Part shown: positions 34,087 to 36,104 of the stretch, piece by piece
Position numbering within the stretch: position 1 is the stretch's first letter
Layout of the letters: each line of letters starts with the position of its first letter
Assembly: GCA_964519015.1 (NCBI GenBank)
Contig: CAZFHZ010000025.1
Coordinates: 1 to 36,104, forward strand
Direction: 5' to 3'
DNA length: 36,104 bases
DNA from: CAZFHZ01 sp964519015
GTDB taxonomy: Bacteria; Blakebacterota; Blakebacteria; Blakebacterales; CAYUVJ01
Notes under the pieces: model-generated
Told to the model about the DNA's origin: nothing
Seen by the model: only the letters and a program-made list of their open reading frames with translations
Databases searched by the model: none
Program-made: the position numbers and the translations under genes

Positions 34087-35303
34087 ACCCGATCGGCCGC
34101 AGGGTCGGGACGGTGGGCCGGGCTCCCATCCTCCTGCTGTTCCTGGTCGCTCTGACGGCGGCTTCTGATGGCTGCACCAGGGGAGGGCCCCCGGAGGCGA
34201 TTCAGAAGGTGCCCGTGCTGTACGGCACCGATCTCTTCCACCCCCCCGACGATCCGGACGACCACTTCGACCTGGCCGTCCTCTATGCCCTGGAGGAACT
34301 GGATATCCGGGGTATCGTGCTCGACCAGGGGAGCCGGCAGCAGGAACGGCCCGGCCGTATCCCGGTGGAGCAGATGAACCGGCTCACCGGCCGGGAGGTG
34401 CCGTGGGCCGTCGGGCTCGCCCAAGGGCTGAAGGGTCCGGAGGATCCCGCCACCGACCAGGCCGAGGAGTTCCAGGGGGGTGTGCGGCTGATCCTCGAGG
34501 TCCTCGAGCACGCCCCGGAACCGGTGACGATCATCACGGTCGGGAGCCTGCGCGATGTGGCGGCCGCGTTCAACCGTCGCCCTGATCTCTTCAGCCGCAA
34601 CGTCGCCCGGGTGATGGCCTTCATCGGTGAGGCGAGCGCTGAGACCCGGGAGTGGAACGTCGGACTGGATCCCGCCGCGTTCATCCGCGTCATGGATGCC
34701 GTTCCCGAGCTCTGGTGGGTGCCATGCTTCGACGGTGGGAATTTCCGGAACAACGGTAACGCTTCGTTCTGGACCGCCGATCAGTCGGCTCTGCTGCGCC
34801 ACGCCTCGGACCGGGTGATGAACTTCTTCATCTACGCCCTGACGGCGGTGACTTCCCCCGATCCCCCCGGCTTCCTCGAGACGGAGGTGGATGAGCCGGC
34901 CCGGGCCCGGGTGCTCTCCGGGAGGCGGAACCTGTGGTGTTCGGCCGTCTTCACCGCGGTGGCCGGCCGCCGCATCGTCGAGCGGGAGGGAACGTGGCTC
35001 GCGCTGCCTCCCGATCGGATCACGGCGGGGGATCAGGTCATCGAGGCCTTTCGTTTCCTTCCCGTTACGCTCTATGTGGATGACCAGGCCCGGGTCGTGT
35101 ACGGGGAGTCGAAACACTCGCGCACCGTACGGCGCTTCCAAGTTGGGGATCCCGGCACCTATGCCCAGGTCATGACCTCGGTGACCGGCCGTCTGATCGG
35201 GGATCTGGCCGGCGGGAGGGAGCCGGAGGGACTCGCCCTGATCGAGGCTGGAAGTGACCGGGGGAGACCGGTCACCGACGCGACCGTCATCCTGGATCAC
35301 TGA
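34083..35303 (+). CDS. Nucleoside-hydrolase-like lipoprotein
   Basis: 406 residues from the GTG at 34083, which overlaps the stop of the GH127 gene (GTGA); an in-frame upstream start at 34017 lies within that gene. Signal with Cys31 (LLLFLVALTAASDGC, an imperfect lipobox). VPVLYGTDLFHPPDDPDDHF, then DLAVLYALEELDIRGIVLDQ, gives an acidic, metal-binding segment like the DxDxxxDD motif of inosine-uridine nucleoside hydrolases but with insertions. PVTIITVGSLRDVAAAFNRR matches the 'GPLTNIA' loop of that fold, and FDGGNFRNNGNASFW lies in the active-site half. Nucleoside-hydrolase-like proteins with this HPPxDPDDHxD start occur near glycosidases in Planctomycetota-type genomes. The substrate may be a ribo- or arabino-furanoside rather than a nucleoside; this is inference. 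Confidence 0.72.
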   Translation: MNPIGRRVGTVGRAPILLLFLVALTAASDGCTRGGPPEAIQKVPVLYGTDLFHPPDDPDDHFDLAVLYALEELDIRGIVLDQGSRQQERPGRIPVEQMNRLTGREVPWAVGLAQGLKGPEDPATDQAEEFQGGVRLILEVLEHAPEPVTIITVGSLRDVAAAFNRRPDLFSRNVARVMAFIGEASAETREWNVGLDPAAFIRVMDAVPELWWVPCFDGGNFRNNGNASFWTADQSALLRHASDRVMNFFIYALTAVTSPDPPGFLETEVDEPARARVLSGRRNLWCSAVFTAVAGRRIVEREGTWLALPPDRITAGDQVIEAFRFLPVTLYVDDQARVVYGESKHSRTVRRFQVGDPGTYAQVMTSVTGRLIGDLAGGREPEGLALIEAGSDRGRPVTDATVILDH

Positions 35304-35330
35304 GACTTCTGTATGGGAGGAGGCTGCATC

Positions 35331-36104
35331 ATGTGGCGTTTCGAACTGGCGTTCATCCTCGTGGGCGCGCTCGCGCTCTCCGGCTGCACCGGTGACGAGG
35401 ATGGGGAATTCGACTCTCTGACGACCGATCTGGGCGCCCTCCCATTGTTGAGCGAGGCGCAGACCCGCTCGATCAGCCCGGAGAACTTCACCGGGGAGAA
35501 GGGGCGGGGGGGGATGGCCACCGAGGGGACCGGTGCCAATGCCGCCCGCGAACTGGGGCAGGGGTGGAAGGTCTCCCCCTCGGTCCGGATCACCGCCGGT
35601 CAGACCTTCACGTTGGCTGAGATCGAGGGCCCCGGGGCGATCAAGCACATCTGGATGACCCCGACCGGGAACTGGCGCTGCTCCATCCTCCGCTTCTACT
35701 GGGACGGGGAGCGCGAGCCTTCGGTCGAGGTGCCGGTGGGGGACTTCTTCGCCAACGGCTGGGGGGAGTTCGCTCCCGTCAACTCCCAGGCCGTGTGCGT
35801 CAATCCCGGCAGCGGGTTCAACTGCTACTGGACCATGCCCTTCCGCCGCTCCTGCCGGATCACCCTGGAGAACATCGACGAGCAGTACATGTTCCTCTAC
35901 TACCAGGTCGACTACACGCTGACCGAGATCCCGCGGAGCGCCGCCTACTTCCACGCCCAGTTCCGCCGCTCCAACCCGCTCCCCGACCGGCAGGACTTCA
36001 CCATCCTGGAAGGCGTGCGTGGACGGGGTCAGTATGTGGGGACCTACATGTGCTGGGGGGCCAACAGCCCGGGCTGGTGGGGGGAGGGGGAGATCAAGTT
36101 CTTC
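35331..36104 (+). CDS. GH172 (DUF2961) furanosidase lipoprotein, 3' end off the right edge
   Basis: 258 codons are visible from the ATG at 35331 (GGGAGGAGG upstream) to the edge, without a stop. A clean lipobox, LVGALALSGC (Cys19), anchors it to a membrane. The mature part has the classic GH172 strings: SPENFTGEKGRGGMATEGTG, AARELGQGWKVSPSVRITAG, EIEGPGAIKHIWMTPTGNW, DFFANGWGEFAPVNSQAVCV, NPGSGFNCYWTMPFRRSC, YYQVDYTL and GQYVGTYMCWGANSPGWWGE ahead of GEIKFF. GH172 enzymes act on alpha-D-fructofuranosides and D-arabinofuranosides as multimeric jelly-rolls. The gene starts 27 bases after the nucleoside-hydrolase-like gene, so GH127, that gene and this one form one transcription unit aimed at furanose-containing glycans. 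Confidence 0.93.
   Translation, partial: MWRFELAFILVGALALSGCTGDEDGEFDSLTTDLGALPLLSEAQTRSISPENFTGEKGRGGMATEGTGANAARELGQGWKVSPSVRITAGQTFTLAEIEGPGAIKHIWMTPTGNWRCSILRFYWDGEREPSVEVPVGDFFANGWGEFAPVNSQAVCVNPGSGFNCYWTMPFRRSCRITLENIDEQYMFLYYQVDYTLTEIPRSAAYFHAQFRRSNPLPDRQDFTILEGVRGRGQYVGTYMCWGANSPGWWGEGEIKFF

Noticed and set aside
33531..35954. 807-codon minus-strand ORF
   Set aside because: It runs antisense to three recognised plus-strand genes (GH127, nucleoside-hydrolase-like, GH172). Its product is low-complexity, rich in Gly, Arg, Pro and Asp without hydrophobic core patterns, as expected from codon bias in GC-rich DNA.
1..36104. tRNA, rRNA, CRISPR array or intact insertion sequence
   Set aside because: No cloverleaf-like segment, regularly spaced direct repeats, or transposase motif was recognised on either strand. 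This is a by-eye check; tRNAscan and CRISPR-finding runs would be more reliable.

Overview
High-GC window (roughly two thirds G+C by eye). Its contents point to a Gram-negative, non-model bacterium: orphan FtsX/MacB-type permeases of the ADOP kind next to a PadR regulator, lipoprotein signals, a MauG-type di-heme peroxidase, a VPS10/BNR-repeat secreted protein, an outer-membrane-barrel fragment, and GH127 and GH172 glycosidases. This mix is common in Acidobacteriota, Gemmatimonadota, Planctomycetota and FCB/PVC-type candidate phyla; I cannot name the phylum. The striking exception is a complete gatD-gatE pair, the Glu-tRNA(Gln) amidotransferase regarded as the archaeal form.

Layout. 1-3643: a sodium:solute symporter running off the left edge (minus), an AdiC/PotE-like amino acid permease (plus), and a minus-strand pair of a frameshifted small secreted protein and a LiaF-like membrane protein. 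3935-7170: gatD and gatE. 7402-10442: padR plus an ADOP permease with overlapping ends. 10542-12737: a secreted Ntn acylase. 12879-15221: a lower-GC cassette of two DUF364-like Rossmann proteins around a TauE/SafE permease, followed by an exported metallo-beta-lactamase-fold hydrolase (15404-16264). 16274-18694 (minus): a membrane-bound SpoIIE/RsbU-type phosphatase. 18849-19642 (minus): a junk zone with a decayed beta-lactamase-family tail abutting a truncated barrel-like gene.

19757-22159: one reading frame joining a di-heme cytochrome c peroxidase to an E-set domain and an alpha/beta-hydrolase esterase. 22238-26076: a small membrane protein and a large VPS10/BNR protein. 26242-28028: a truncated lipoprotein-like gene, a c-type-heme sensor ending in a CxxC...CxxC module, and what looks like the orphan 3' tail of a second copy of the truncated gene. 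28172-30673: a second ADOP permease. 30827-32329: an S10 serine carboxypeptidase. 32362 to the right edge: a tight unit of GH127, a nucleoside-hydrolase-like lipoprotein and GH172, most simply read as an exported furanoside-degrading set.

Much of the window encodes envelope or exported proteins (acylase, carboxypeptidase, esterase, glycosidases), consistent with scavenging of peptides, amino acids and glycans. No tRNA, rRNA, CRISPR array or intact transposase was recognised. Most long opposite-strand ORFs are GC-driven shadows of the genes listed.
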